Assembly (NCBI GenBank): GCA_013115135.1
Contig: JABANP010000170.1
Location: 34,814-98,813 of the forward strand
Source of the DNA: Perkinsus olseni
Taxonomy: Eukaryota; Perkinsozoa; Perkinsida; Perkinsidae
Length of the DNA stretch: 64,000 nt
Direction: 5' to 3'
The notes below the pieces were generated by a model. It searched no databases, was not told the origin of the DNA, and saw only the letters and a list, made by a program, of their open reading frames with translations. The position numbers and the translations under genes are program-made. This document shows, one piece after another, positions 20,216 to 30,177 of the stretch. The first letter of the stretch is position 1; each line of letters opens with the position of its first letter.

Positions 20216-23200
20216 TTAGGGGGTATTCTCCTTCCCTTTTGTTGGGCTAAAACCTTGGCGACCCAAAATATCTTCGCCTGATATAGTCTCCTCAGTATCG
20301 TCAGAACGCGGTATGACCCAGCGGTCCGCCTTGCCTCGATCGAGGCTAGCAACAGTGAACTTATTCCCTTCCTTCTTGATGATTTCGGCCAGGTAACATG
20401 TAGTCTTCCCTCCATCGACAGTAGTAAGCTTCCTAAATACTATCCAGTGACCAGGCTGGAGGTCTGAGACGGGAATCCCCTCCGGCATCAAGCCTCGGAG
20501 GATAGAAGATATGTGAGCCCGATGGGGGCCTGTCTCCGCCTGCCTCCTCTGTTCCTGATCATCCTGATAGTAGGGGAGGAGGTGCGACAAGGGAGCAGGG
20601 AACTTACGGCCTTTCAGATGATAGAGATAGCAATTACCAGCATCACGATGATCAATCTCATACGGGCCTTCAGTGCAGCGTCTACCATCTATTATACGAT
20701 AGAGCCTTACCTTGTCTCCCTCCTCAAACACTCTGGATTCTCCACACGAGACCACTGACATCTTCTCCGCAGATAGTTGCTTCTCGTTACGAACCTTAGT
20801 AAGTAGCTCGTAGGCAGTTGTAACCGCTCTGTGAAGATGTGACCAAGTTTCATTAAGCTCTGTTTCTTCAGTGATACAATGCGGTAGGGAGACAAGCCCA
20901 GGAGATAGTGCGCCAGTAGTCAGCTCATGGGGAGATAGATGAGTATCAAGAAGTGGGGAGTTGTTATGTACCATGACCGACACCAGGGCAGATGCCCACC
21001 ATGGCGTTGCGTAGCCATTGCAATCTGCTTGGGTGGTCAAAATGGTAGCTTTAATATCTCGTATGAGCCTCTCAACAACTCCCTGGCTCTGAGCTCGGCG
21101 GGGCACTCCTGGCCTGAGTTCTATCCCCATCAGACGAAGGAACATACCCAGTTCTTTCGACTGATGCGCTCCTGCCATATCCACTTGCAGAATGGACGGT
21201 ACACCATAGGCGGCACACCACTGGAGCAGAGCCATGATAACGTCCCTCGTTCCAGTAGAGGATGTAGGGAAGGCAGCCGCGACCTTAGTGCCTTCATCGA
21301 TGACAACGCAAAGGTGCTGCCACCCACCAGGGGCAGTCTCTGGGATCCCTCCAAGGCGCGCATCATTCGGCTTAGTGAGGAAGTCTAGTTGTACCTTCTC
21401 AAAGCGCCCAGCATTTCGTTTACGTACCAGTGGTTGGGCTGGCTCTTTGGCGAAAGCTTTTCCCATCTGGCACTCGTGACAACTGGTGACTGCTCGGCGA
21501 AGGTCGGAGACCACTGAATCCCAAGAGAATCCCATCTTCCATAGGGCCTCACATGCCCGAGGGGCCCCTTGGTGAGCTGCTAACAAAGGGTGAGTGTGGC
21601 ATCGATAGATGGCCCAATGCCGAGCCCTCTCAGTATTCAGATAGACTTTCCATGAATCATGTAAGAGAGGATCTCGATGCTCCAGTACACCCTGTTGCTC
21701 ATCAAAACGAAAGTAAGGACCATGAGCCCCACCAGCAGCCAGAGCGTTAGCTCCATGGTTGGCTGCCTGTTTCGGCAACTTATCCTGTAAAGCTAGGATG
21801 AGCTCTTTCAAAGGAACACCAGAAATGGTAGTTCGATCACAGAAGCCTTCATCACGAATAGCCTCTTTTTCCAAGCTGATCACCTGCTCTGGCGTCATGT
21901 TGGCCAGGTCCCTGGTATCCTCAAACTTGGTCCCCCCTGATTGTGCAACCAGCGCTACTGGTCGTTCGAGAGAATCGAGAATCTCGCTGCAGTCGAGATC
22001 ATCCTCCAACAAGACGCCCTCTAAGGGGTCCCCAGCTCTAGCGCTCCCACAGGGTTTGTAGGCAAGATGAGCTCCGTGGCCGCACCTCTCAATGCAGGAG
22101 TTATCATCCAGGACGCACAGAGCGATGGCTGCCTCCCGCCTGACCGAGCCGGGTTGTTTCCCTTCCTCGCATGGGCGCGGATCTCCTCCCCCCAAGGGAG
22201 GCAAGTCGGGAAGGTCAGCAGCAAGGCGAGAGAGAGAATCAGCAATATTGTTCTCCCGACCCTTGATGTAGGAGATGTCCAGGTCGATGCCGCGGTCGTG
22301 AAGGTCGTGGCGATGGCGAGCCATGGCCTCAGCGGCTCGCGCGATGAACGCCTGGTCGTAGATGCTGCCGTTAAACTTATCGGTAGAAGCCCATTTGACA
22401 GCGCTGGCGTTGTCACAGAAGATGATGACAGTGCGGAACTGCTGGCGCTCGATGGGCGACCAGTCGAGCCACTTGACGATAGCGTTGAGACATTTCAGGA
22501 CGGTGAGATACTCCTTCCGGTTGATGTGAGTACGTTGCAGGCTAGCATCAAATGCCCCCGCATGTCCCTCAAGCAGGACTTTATCATCCATGCTGAGGCT
22601 CTGCCAGGTGCCGCGGGTGGCGGTAGATGTGGAATGGAGAAGAATACCGAAGCCACGCTCAGAAGCATCACAGTGAGCAACGATGCAGTCGTGGTGTGGA
22701 GGGATAGAGGAGTGCTCGCAGCGACCATAGTCGGCAGCCCGTGCGACCCCTAAGACCATGCGCAACCGAGACTGCGCGAGCTTGCTCAGAGGCCACTGAT
22801 GATCCCAGGTCTGTCGCGACTGAGGACGACCATGCATTGCTGGAGATCGACCGGCCCATCTGCGCAGGTGGTCGCTAACAGCTCGGCAAGCTGGATGACA
22901 CAGCACTCCATCGTACTGTACTCCTGCCAGGCTGAAGGCTTCACGGCGAGAGATGGACTGATAGTTTGGTGAATCCAAGCCCTCGTGCGGCACACAGCGT
23001 AAGAGGAGCCGACCATCAGATGCCCTAGACCAAAAGACCCCCATGTGCCTGACCGGTTCTGTCGGCGGCGAGTGGGCATCAGGAACGGGCACGGAGTCTC
23101 GTTTCTCCGCGGGACAGGCCGCACCCATCAGTGGAGCAATCTCCACAATGATCTCGCGGAGAGCTACGACTCGATCGTGATCCCCAAAGAGGGCGATGTC

Positions 23201-25864
23201 GTCGTAGTAGGGAACTGCCGAAACCCCACACTGCATGTCCAAGAACTCACGAGTGTCCCGCCTGGAGACAGACCTACCCAATAGCCCCGAATAGGCGGAG
23301 TTCAATAAGAAAGTGACTTGGGCAGCGAGTGCAGCTGGACCGCACCGGATTCCAAACACAATCCTATCACAGTGGAAGCTCCGGCCTGCGGTTTTGATCC
23401 TCACACATCGCTTTCTCGCTAACCTAAGCTTATAAAAAGCTTTTTGTAGGTCTAACAGCTCAAGGTGGTCTGTTGGCTTGACGCGAGAGCGGAGGATCCC
23501 CAACACCTCAGGAACACTGTGGCCGCTATAACTGGCGACAGGGAGGCACAGATTAGGGCCCCGCATGTCGCTGCATAACCGAACCCGTGTGCTCTTATGG
23601 GAGCCTTGGGATAAAGGAAAGGTGCAACAGGGTAGGTCTAAGGGCTTCGCATCCTTTGAGGGCTCACCCTCCCTCCACCACTGTTTATCGATCATGCCCT
23701 TCAGCTCCTTCTCGTAGTCATCCTTCTCCGATGCGGAGAGCTTCCGGAGCATAGGGATACTATAATCATGATCGGCTCGGCGAGAGAAGCTCTTATACTC
23801 CGTCAGTCGCCGACCCTCAAGGACCCCCTCGTCCCAATCGATTTCGAAGATATAGACTTGTCGGGGGTCGTCACGGTGCTCATCTTCGCGAATGCGACGA
23901 AGGCGTGCCCGATACTTTGGTGCTCCAGGCAAGGGGACCCATACATCTATCATGTCCATCAAGGCCTTCTTTGCACGGTTTACCGGATCCGATGGTTCTT
24001 CCCGCGGTGCATGGTCGACGATCTGATAGCCTAAGTGTATAAGATCGGCCTTGCGCACCAAGAGGTCTACGCCGGGGAGAGTATCCACCACAAGGAATGG
24101 CAATTGTACCCGGAAGCTAGGCCTCCTTACGACCAGTTGAACCCATTCAGCAGCCTCGCGGACCCCGCCCGCGGTCTGGAGTTGCACCGACTGACCAGCC
24201 GAAGGGTGTATACCGAGGGTTCGTATGACAGATCTGGTGACCAGGTTCTGGGAACACATCGTGTCGAACCCAGCGCGTACATGGGTAGGAGAGTCGGTAT
24301 GGTCAGTGCCCGCACTGGGGCTCGACACCTCGACTGTCCCTGCTAGAACCTCAGCCCTTCCCAAGGTTAACAGGACCGTCTCCTCGGTCGACTTGGGTTG
24401 AGAGTTGCCCTCAGCATTCTTCGGATGGTCGTGCTCCTTGGTTGACTTGTTTTTTGGGCATGAGCGGGCATAGTGCTCTATGGAGCCACAGATTGCGCAC
24501 TGGCCCTTGGCTAGGCGCTCATTAGCGAGCTTTTCGGGTACACCATTCGCTTTGGCATGATCAGCTGCCGTCAGCCTAAGTTTCTTTCGCGGACGACCAT
24601 GCTCATCTTTGCCGTTCTTGGGGAAGGGACGCTTGTCTCGAGGGAGTAGAGATGACTGTATTTGGCGAGGACCAGCTGGTCGATCAGAATGTTTGCGTAG
24701 GCTAGGGCGAGGTATCTCTTCATCCTTATTATCACGACCTCGGTGAGTTCTTCCATGCTCGCGTCCTTGCTCCTTGCCGCGATCAGTATCCCATGTCCCG
24801 AGGAGGTCGTTAGGATCCTTATACCCAGCTTTGTAGGCATGGTGAGACAAGCTGTCCATCACCTCTTCATAGCTCTGACTCTTCTTAATGGCTTGGAACA
24901 ACAGCACGAAGGATTCCCCATTACGCTTGACTCTAGGGAATGCCTTCAGGATGGAAAGATAGCATGCCTTTCGCGTCACCCAGGTGAGTTGAGTCCCATC
25001 GGGGTGCTCACTCAATTTCACATAGAGCTTGCGTTCCCGCTCTAACAAGCTTGTGACTTTTCCACGGCCACCATGGCCGGCGTGAGAGTGTAGTGTAGAC
25101 CATTCTTCCATTAGACCCACCACTGAAAGCTTAGGATCCGTGAGGGATTGGTATTCTTGTCTGGCTTGAATAACTCTCTCAAGGACGCGAGCACAGGCGG
25201 CTGTCCATCGGGGATAGTGAGTTTCTATCGCTTCCCTCTCCGAATTGGTCAGCCCTTTGCCAGCTTGAGTTAAGTTCGTCCAAGCGAGAAGTTCACAGCC
25301 ATGGTCCACTTGACCTTCGTCGTCGTAAATCTCTTTCAGAAGTTCAGATTTAACCCGCTCGGCAAGGTTTCTTGGCCAAAGGTTAGCATATGCCCAGAGC
25401 TTTAGAGGAGCCGTGCACCCACATGCTTGAGCCGTCGCGGAGGTGAGTTTCCTATCGAGACTTTCAAAGCTCCACCGCTTCGCCAAGTCTGACAGATTCT
25501 TTCCGCTCGACCTCACAGCCTCAACTAGGGGTTCGCTGTCCTGACGGATAGCCTCACGGTGAGGCAGGATTTCCCAATCCACGCAGAGGGCGGTCAAACT
25601 ATGTCCTACTGAGGCTCCAGCTCGGTTCGAGAAAAAGAGTGCGCTGTATCCTGCACTATTGGAGGTAACTCCCAAAACCCTCGCGGCACATTGAGCTGGG
25701 GGCAAGGTATGCAACCGATCCCACTCAAGATCTGGTACGGTCTTGCTCGCGGCTTGCCGGACGGCACCAGCCAAAGCCGGGCTTACCAACGTTCCTATGC
25801 CTACACCGGCATGTCCACCATGTAGCATCTCGGATTCCAAAGCACTACTGTTGGAACGCAACAT
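20216..25864 (-). CDS. Gag-pol polyprotein of the Ty3-like retrotransposon, single frame
   Basis: The uninterrupted frame actually opens at 26071 in host DNA. The element's own first Met is at 25864, inside the 5' LTR, giving 1882 residues; a Met at 25828 is also possible. In residues counted from 26071, Gag is followed by a zinc knuckle CAICGSIEHYARSC (about 525) and a protease-like GFDTMCSQNLV (about 601; the usual DTG/DSG is DTM). Reverse transcriptase follows with LLDLQKAFYKLRL (about 872) and YYDD (about 955). RNase H has HCDASERGFG and ADSLSRL. Integrase has an HHCC finger (HQGAPRACEALWKMG...CHEC) and D,D-E residues in QLDFLT, LQVDMAGAH and VVERLIRDIK. The order PR-RT-RH-IN is that of Ty3 elements. 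A single frame with no gag/pol shift is notable. Confidence 0.93.
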   Translation of the reverse strand: MLRSNSSALESEMLHGGHAGVGIGTLVSPALAGAVRQAASKTVPDLEWDRLHTLPPAQCAARVLGVTSNSAGYSALFFSNRAGASVGHSLTALCVDWEILPHREAIRQDSEPLVEAVRSSGKNLSDLAKRWSFESLDRKLTSATAQACGCTAPLKLWAYANLWPRNLAERVKSELLKEIYDDEGQVDHGCELLAWTNLTQAGKGLTNSEREAIETHYPRWTAACARVLERVIQARQEYQSLTDPKLSVVGLMEEWSTLHSHAGHGGRGKVTSLLERERKLYVKLSEHPDGTQLTWVTRKACYLSILKAFPRVKRNGESFVLLFQAIKKSQSYEEVMDSLSHHAYKAGYKDPNDLLGTWDTDRGKEQGREHGRTHRGRDNKDEEIPRPSLRKHSDRPAGPRQIQSSLLPRDKRPFPKNGKDEHGRPRKKLRLTAADHAKANGVPEKLANERLAKGQCAICGSIEHYARSCPKNKSTKEHDHPKNAEGNSQPKSTEETVLLTLGRAEVLAGTVEVSSPSAGTDHTDSPTHVRAGFDTMCSQNLVTRSVIRTLGIHPSAGQSVQLQTAGGVREAAEWVQLVVRRPSFRVQLPFLVVDTLPGVDLLVRKADLIHLGYQIVDHAPREEPSDPVNRAKKALMDMIDVWVPLPGAPKYRARLRRIREDEHRDDPRQVYIFEIDWDEGVLEGRRLTEYKSFSRRADHDYSIPMLRKLSASEKDDYEKELKGMIDKQWWREGEPSKDAKPLDLPCCTFPLSQGSHKSTRVRLCSDMRGPNLCLPVASYSGHSVPEVLGILRSRVKPTDHLELLDLQKAFYKLRLARKRCVRIKTAGRSFHCDRIVFGIRCGPAALAAQVTFLLNSAYSGLLGRSVSRRDTREFLDMQCGVSAVPYYDDIALFGDHDRVVALREIIVEIAPLMGAACPAEKRDSVPVPDAHSPPTEPVRHMGVFWSRASDGRLLLRCVPHEGLDSPNYQSISRREAFSLAGVQYDGVLCHPACRAVSDHLRRWAGRSPAMHGRPQSRQTWDHQWPLSKLAQSRLRMVLGVARAADYGRCEHSSIPPHHDCIVAHCDASERGFGILLHSTSTATRGTWQSLSMDDKVLLEGHAGAFDASLQRTHINRKEYLTVLKCLNAIVKWLDWSPIERQQFRTVIIFCDNASAVKWASTDKFNGSIYDQAFIARAAEAMARHRHDLHDRGIDLDISYIKGRENNIADSLSRLAADLPDLPPLGGGDPRPCEEGKQPGSVRREAAIALCVLDDNSCIERCGHGAHLAYKPCGSARAGDPLEGVLLEDDLDCSEILDSLERPVALVAQSGGTKFEDTRDLANMTPEQVISLEKEAIRDEGFCDRTTISGVPLKELILALQDKLPKQAANHGANALAAGGAHGPYFRFDEQQGVLEHRDPLLHDSWKVYLNTERARHWAIYRCHTHPLLAAHQGAPRACEALWKMGFSWDSVVSDLRRAVTSCHECQMGKAFAKEPAQPLVRKRNAGRFEKVQLDFLTKPNDARLGGIPETAPGGWQHLCVVIDEGTKVAAAFPTSSTGTRDVIMALLQWCAAYGVPSILQVDMAGAHQSKELGMFLRLMGIELRPGVPRRAQSQGVVERLIRDIKATILTTQADCNGYATPWWASALVSVMVHNNSPLLDTHLSPHELTTGALSPGLVSLPHCITEETELNETWSHLHRAVTTAYELLTKVRNEKQLSAEKMSVVSCGESRVFEEGDKVRLYRIIDGRRCTEGPYEIDHRDAGNCYLYHLKGRKFPAPLSHLLPYYQDDQEQRRQAETGPHRAHISSILRGLMPEGIPVSDLQPGHWIVFRKLTTVDGGKTTCYLAEIIKKEGNKFTVASLDRGKADRWVIPRSDDTEETISGEDILGRQGFSPTKGKENTP
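25803..25820 (-). other. Primer-binding-site-like sequence of the Ty3-like element
   Basis: Immediately after the 5' LTR, the minus strand reads TGGTGGACATGCCGG. The opening TGG is what pairs with the CCA end of a tRNA primer. Which tRNA is not known. The gag-pol frame runs straight through it. Confidence 0.6.
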
Positions 25865-26025
25865 AAGTCGAGAGGTATATGTCTGCAGCTGATGATGATG
25901 TGCAGAGAGGGTAAAAACGAGACTGAGCAAGTCTCCAATGAAAAATGAGCTATCGATCAATAATCTGGCGTCACAGGCGAGCGAACTCACGACGCTAACA
26001 GCTCGCGCCCGGCTGGCGCTGCACA
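25821..26025 (-). repeat. 5' long terminal repeat of the Ty3-like element
   Basis: 205 bp, identical to 19955-20159. It is bounded outward by CCACCAC and inward by the primer-binding-like sequence. It also lies within the open gag-pol frame. Confidence 0.95.
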
Positions 26026-26071
26026 CCACCACAATCAGCACCAGCGGCAGGATTCCTGCTTCTTCATCCAT
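26026..26071 (-). pseudogene. Start of a host secreted-protein gene interrupted by the retrotransposon
   Basis: The ATG at 26071 is followed by a signal-peptide core (GILPLVLIVVV) and then directly by the LTR at 26025. The frame resumes at 19880 on the other side of the element. The gene is therefore disrupted in this haplotype, unless the LTR frame is translated as a fusion. Its product family is unknown. Confidence 0.65.
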
Positions 26072-26202
26072 CTCGTACTACTCTTCCCTCTAGTGTTCAG
26101 TCAGTCAATTCTGGAGGATTCTCATTCGCGCAATGCAGCTCAGCGGCTATTCATCGACCGGCCGCCACGACCTCGGTCACTTGAGTATCAGCGAGCCTTG
26201 GA
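26072..26202. promoter_or_regulatory. Shared upstream region of divergent genes
   Basis: It lies between the minus-strand ATG at 26071 and the plus-strand exons that begin around 26133-26203. There is no recognisable element. Confidence 0.35.
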
Positions 26203-28850
26203 GTGATTGACAATCTTGGCGGCGAAGTCACCCAGTCCTATTTTCTTCCATCTGCACAGGAGCTGATGACCTTCAAGTCCATGACGATACCTCATCCTTC
26301 GATGAAGCCCTCCAGTGATAGTGCTCGCCGAGCAAGGGAGGTGAGCAGCAGCAGCAGACCTCAGCCGCTGTTGACCCGAAGTGAGCTCCTCTAGGCTATC
26401 TATTACGCCGAGCCCGAGAACACTACCGACGGCAATGCCTCCATAGGTGGCTTCGATCCCTCTGGTAGTATTCCCTTGAAGTATCGAGCTGCTACTGATT
26501 TGATAGGTGATGGCAGTTCACGTGGCGCCGAGTGGATCATGCACCTTCCTTTGGACGGCTCTTTAGAGCATCTCACCGAGAAGGTCCGCAGCCAATCGTC
26601 AGCCAATCGTCGCGCAGTCGTACTCTCAGATGTTGCACCACTTCCTTAACGCAACGATCGACGCCACTTCGACCGTAACACCGACCTACCTCACAGTTCG
26701 GGTGAGTTGGCGACCATCGCGAGGGCTCCGGCGGCGGAACGTTTCCCTTGGAAGGTGCTGGATGGCGTCGCCGGAGAAATGCCCATCATCGCCGAATGCT
26801 GCATCGGCTTCGCAGACGTCGATTTATTCAGAGTACCATCGTTTCTGTCGTTCAACTAGAAAGGGGCCGCCTGCAGGAGTTTCTACTTCGTCACGTCCAA
26901 GGGGGTCAAGATGCCGTCTTCTGCGCCGAGGTCATGACCATGCTCAGAAAAACGGCGGAAGCTGAACGGTAGCGGCTTGACTGCGCGGCCCAGGCTGATG
27001 ATGTGGGTAGGGTGAATGATCCGGGGAAGGCCACTTTGGCGAGGAGTAGGAATGGTGGAGGCGATGAAGTTAGCCCTGTCTTTGTCGACCTTCACCGCAT
27101 GATGATGAGGAGAGGATCGTGTGCGCCCATGACCATAAGAAGCCAGATGGACAGGAAAGGTGAGTCGTGGTTGAACGCGGCGGCTGATCCTCAGACTCAT
27201 TGCTCAGCGGAGTGGGTGCGTGGATTGAACCGTCGAGAGTTGCTGGCCCTGCGTAGCTATCTAGAGGCGTGTCTACGGCGAGGGAAGGAGGTTACATGGA
27301 CAGAGGTATCCGAGGTCGATGCGTGGAAGATACGGGAAGGTGGTGATTTCGATTTCAGTTCATCAAGCACGTCCCCGCAGCCGTCAACTCTACTAGAGCG
27401 TCCGGTGTGGGCCGCCAGGAGTTCATCAAATCCGCGCGGTCCTCCCGTGGGGGTTCTCTCGATAGTAGAAGGGATTCCTCAGTGCTTACTGCCGGTGAGA
27501 AGGATGGCTCCCAGTTACTCCCAAGTATGATTCCTGGCAGGTGGTGGTGGTGGTGGACCCTTCGACGAGTCGAGGGTGTGGAGCGGAAGAGGTCGTCAGG
27601 GCAGCCTCAGGCTTGACGCGTCTACGATGACTAGTAGTCGACGGAGCCCCAACACTCCTGGCGGGCTGGTCTCGGCTGGGCGGTCCGAGAAGCAGGCCTC
27701 GGTTAGGAGGGAGACCGCTGTAGGAGCCAGGCTGAGAGAAGAGAATCGTAACGGCAATGACAGGCTAATGGCAAAGGTGAGGTAACTTCCGCTGTGTGAG
27801 CGAGATTCTTACTCGCCATTTTTCGGAAGCTGTGGGTCCACAGGCCCTGCGTGGTGGAACAGCGAGCCATCCACCTAGGGCGCATTCCGCGGGAGCATCT
27901 ACTGGAAGGCGACAGCGAGTGGACAGACAAGAGAGGAGACACAGCAGTCTGGTAGCTGATACTTCGGTAGTACTCTATTGGGGAAATGGTTTTCTCCGAG
28001 TAAGGTGATCAGGTTCACCCTCCTGAAGAAGCTTTTACCCCAGCTGCTAATCGAACGTACCTGGAGCCACCGCCTCCAGGAGGTAGGAGCCATCGCTGGG
28101 ACTGGTCGGAGGATGGGTCCTGCTCGTATAGGGCTGCGCACCGCAATGAGGGCCGATTATCCCCATCGCACAGAACAGCGTGGTGGACCTCAAGTGGTGG
28201 ATACCTGGATCGAACCCCCGGCCAATGGCAGCTACATTGGCAGTAGGATGGGGGGAGTCGCTGGCCAGGAAAGCATCTTATCGTACCAGGCTATCCCAAT
28301 GGGCCCGTCCTTTCGGCACCTTTGCTGACCGCTGATGGTCCCGGGCCACTCAAGAAGGGCGGCATCCCGCTGATGTCTCCACTGTAGGCTTCGGGTGGTT
28401 GTCGACGTGAGTGTAGCTTGCAGCAGAGCGCACCATCTCTGTGTGTTGTGATGAAATCAGCTACTGAGTATCCAAGGTCGCCCATCGCAATCAGAGACGA
28501 TACTCCGGTTCTTGCAGCGTGTCCATGACCTCGACCATGCGAGCCTTGCCTTGAATGCGTTTCAGTTACTCCGGGATGAGCAGCCCGACGACAGCGCCAG
28601 TGCTGTCTTCTGGGGCCCCGCCGAGATCAAGTCCCCTCAGTTCATGTGCGTCTTTGGGACCACCTCCATCAGTGGCAACCCCTCTCCCTTCTCGAACCTC
28701 AGCAGGGGGTTTGTGGCCCTTCATGGGAGCTGTACTCATGCCATCGCCGACGGGGCTGGTCTATCAACGGGTACCGTGAAGCATCCACGAGCGAGAAGCC
28801 CAAGCCGCGATAAGTCGTCTGTCGTAAATTTTACCGTACACTGAGTATCC
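26133..28850 (+). pseudogene. Multi-exon gene of unknown function, copy A, with a premature stop
   Basis: Exon 26395-26832 reads AIYYAEPENTTDGNASIGGF...GSSRGAEWIMHLPLDGSLEHL...VVLSDVAPLP and then meets TAA at 26647-26649. The copy at 37.6 kb has CAA there and stays open through FPWKVLDGVAGEMPIIAECCIGFADVDLFR. In-frame introns follow at 26833-26876 (44 bases), 26969-27010 (42) and 27160-27207 (48), joining EFLLRHVQGGQDAVF, NDPGKATLARS...RSQMDRK and EWVRGLNRRELLALRSYLEACLRR. Later exons are basic and Ser/Arg-rich (to about 28850) and less certain. A-B differences fall mostly on third positions of these frames, which supports past coding. The 5' end (ATG at 26133, or an upstream exon) is unresolved. 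No known domain is recognised. If the TAA exon is skipped the gene could still function. Confidence 0.55.
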
Positions 28851-28936
28851 TATCGTCACTGTAATGTCACTGCATGACTTTAATTGAGTCCAAAGTGGAA
28901 GTGAGCGACTCCATCGTGTAATGAGATTCAAGCGTC

Positions 28937-29862
28937 TGATTACGTGCTTGTCATTGCGGATGGTTGCTGTCTTGCGCTTCCCATCAGTGAGTTCTCAGTG
29001 GAAGGTCTCCTGGCTCGGGTGGCTGCTGTGTATCGTTATTTTGATGGATTCATCTAAATTCGCTTCGGCAGTAACTTCCGTAGTGCGGCATCGCCTTCCC
29101 CAAAGTATATTCGACCCAGTCTCCATGGCGTTACCTGCAAAGAGCATCAGCGGGCTGCCTACAAAATGGTCCCTCAATTTGGGCCACGAATGAAGGACTT
29201 GAAGATCTCGTGATTACTCGAATCCACCTGAGAGCGTGATGAATAGAGTCACTCACTACGGTGAAGCTGAGCGAGGCCACGGAACCTTTCTGTACCACCG
29301 CATAGGTACAACGTCTGTTGGCTTCCCGGTTTGCAGGTTCTGGTTCCAAGGTCTTGGTTTGTCCTTCAGTTAGCGGTTCGGAGCAAAACGGAATCACCGG
29401 ACTCTGCAACTGTGCGCCGAGTATGAGAGTCGTGAACTGGCTCGCCATTGGGAGCCTCACATTGTAAGGTTGTGGTTCGGTTATGCAGAGTTGTATGCAA
29501 CTTGCAGTGTAGCCCGCTACTGTCGAAACTAGAAACCCTACGGAGAAAATATAATCTGAAGTATGGCAAGCACGTGAGGCACATGGGAGGACTGGCCATG
29601 GCTCGGCCCGAGCAAAGCACACGTGCTCGTCATTGCACGCGATCGTCGCATTGAGCGTCGAAAGATAGACAAAAAAGGTAATGGAGAGTAATAACTCACG
29701 TTGTTGACAACAGACGCAACCAGCGGACTCGACAACATCACTTCCTACCAGGAAGTGGCGATCAAGGGTGTCTATCGTGGGAAAAACGAGGGTAACAAAA
29801 AAACGGGGGAAATGGAGGCGCGAGACACCTACCGGCGGCGGCCGTGGTCCGAGCAGCGGCAC
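28937..29862 (-). CDS. Putative membrane or secreted protein, copy A, spliced
   Basis: A 243-codon minus frame contains hydrophobic stretches (FFVTLVFPTI and DYIFSVGFLVSTVAGYTASCIQLCI), then RLPMASQFTTLILGAQLQ...RCTYAVVQKGSVASLSFT. It probably includes unspliced introns, since good donors (GTGAGTTATTAC near 29695; GTAGTGAGTGACTC near 29260) fall inside it, and the frame at 28995-29177 may be a last exon. A close copy lies at 39987-41112. The start is uncertain because the region upstream has another CCG-GTAGGT donor. The gene lies just downstream of the large secreted gene on the same strand. Family unknown. Confidence 0.4.
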
Positions 29863-30177
29863 GGCGTGCGTCCGTAAGGGTCACAACAACGATGACAGCG
29901 ACCGTCTATGAGCGTTGAGCTCAAGAGGCAGAGTCAGCTCACCTATAATGACAAGATGGTGCCAATGCCTTACATCACTGGCAATGAAGGAGGTTCGTAA
30001 TGGATGAAGTTCACGTTGCGAAGAGCTCAGGTGCTGGTCTCGAGGTCTCGAGGCCGTTACCGGAGGCTTGGTACAGCATGCCATGCGAGCATTGCCAACA
30101 CACCAATGATACAAGTAACTTGATAATCATACAAGGGTTGTATCATCAACCAGCAAGAGGAGTGGCTTTCACCAAAA

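Larger units (their letters stand above)
19881..26025 (-). mobile_element. Young LTR retrotransposon (Ty3-like domain order) with an inverted LTR fragment at one end
   Basis: Element orientation is minus. The 5' LTR is 25821-26025 and is followed by a primer-binding-like TGGTGGACATGCCGG. A single gag-pol frame of more than 1,850 codons comes next, then the tract AAGGGGGGA and the 3' LTR 19955-20159. The two LTRs are identical over 205 bp and begin and end TGT...ACA, so insertion is recent. Beyond the 3' LTR, eight bases (19947-19954) separate it from a 66-base inverted copy of the LTR start (19881-19946). The direct repeat CCACCAC flanks this extended unit, not the bare LTRs. Confidence 0.93.

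Noticed and set aside
22067..22753. 228-codon plus-strand frame
   Set aside because: It is antisense to the retrotransposon pol frame and has no independent domain.
26203..26394. Gene start at 26203
   Set aside because: The codon there is GTG, with a stop three codons further upstream than any ATG in that frame. The 5' exon is left unresolved.
26630..26720. Alternative frame MLHHFLNATIDATSTVTPTYLTVR followed by a GTGAGT donor
   Set aside because: Changes between the two copies favour the other frame (third-position bias), and copy B has a stop just upstream in this frame.
27003..27530. Reading 27003-27530 as a single-exon 175-residue gene
   Set aside because: It contains a good 48-base intron (27160-27207) and lies in phase with upstream exons, so it is part of a larger spliced gene.
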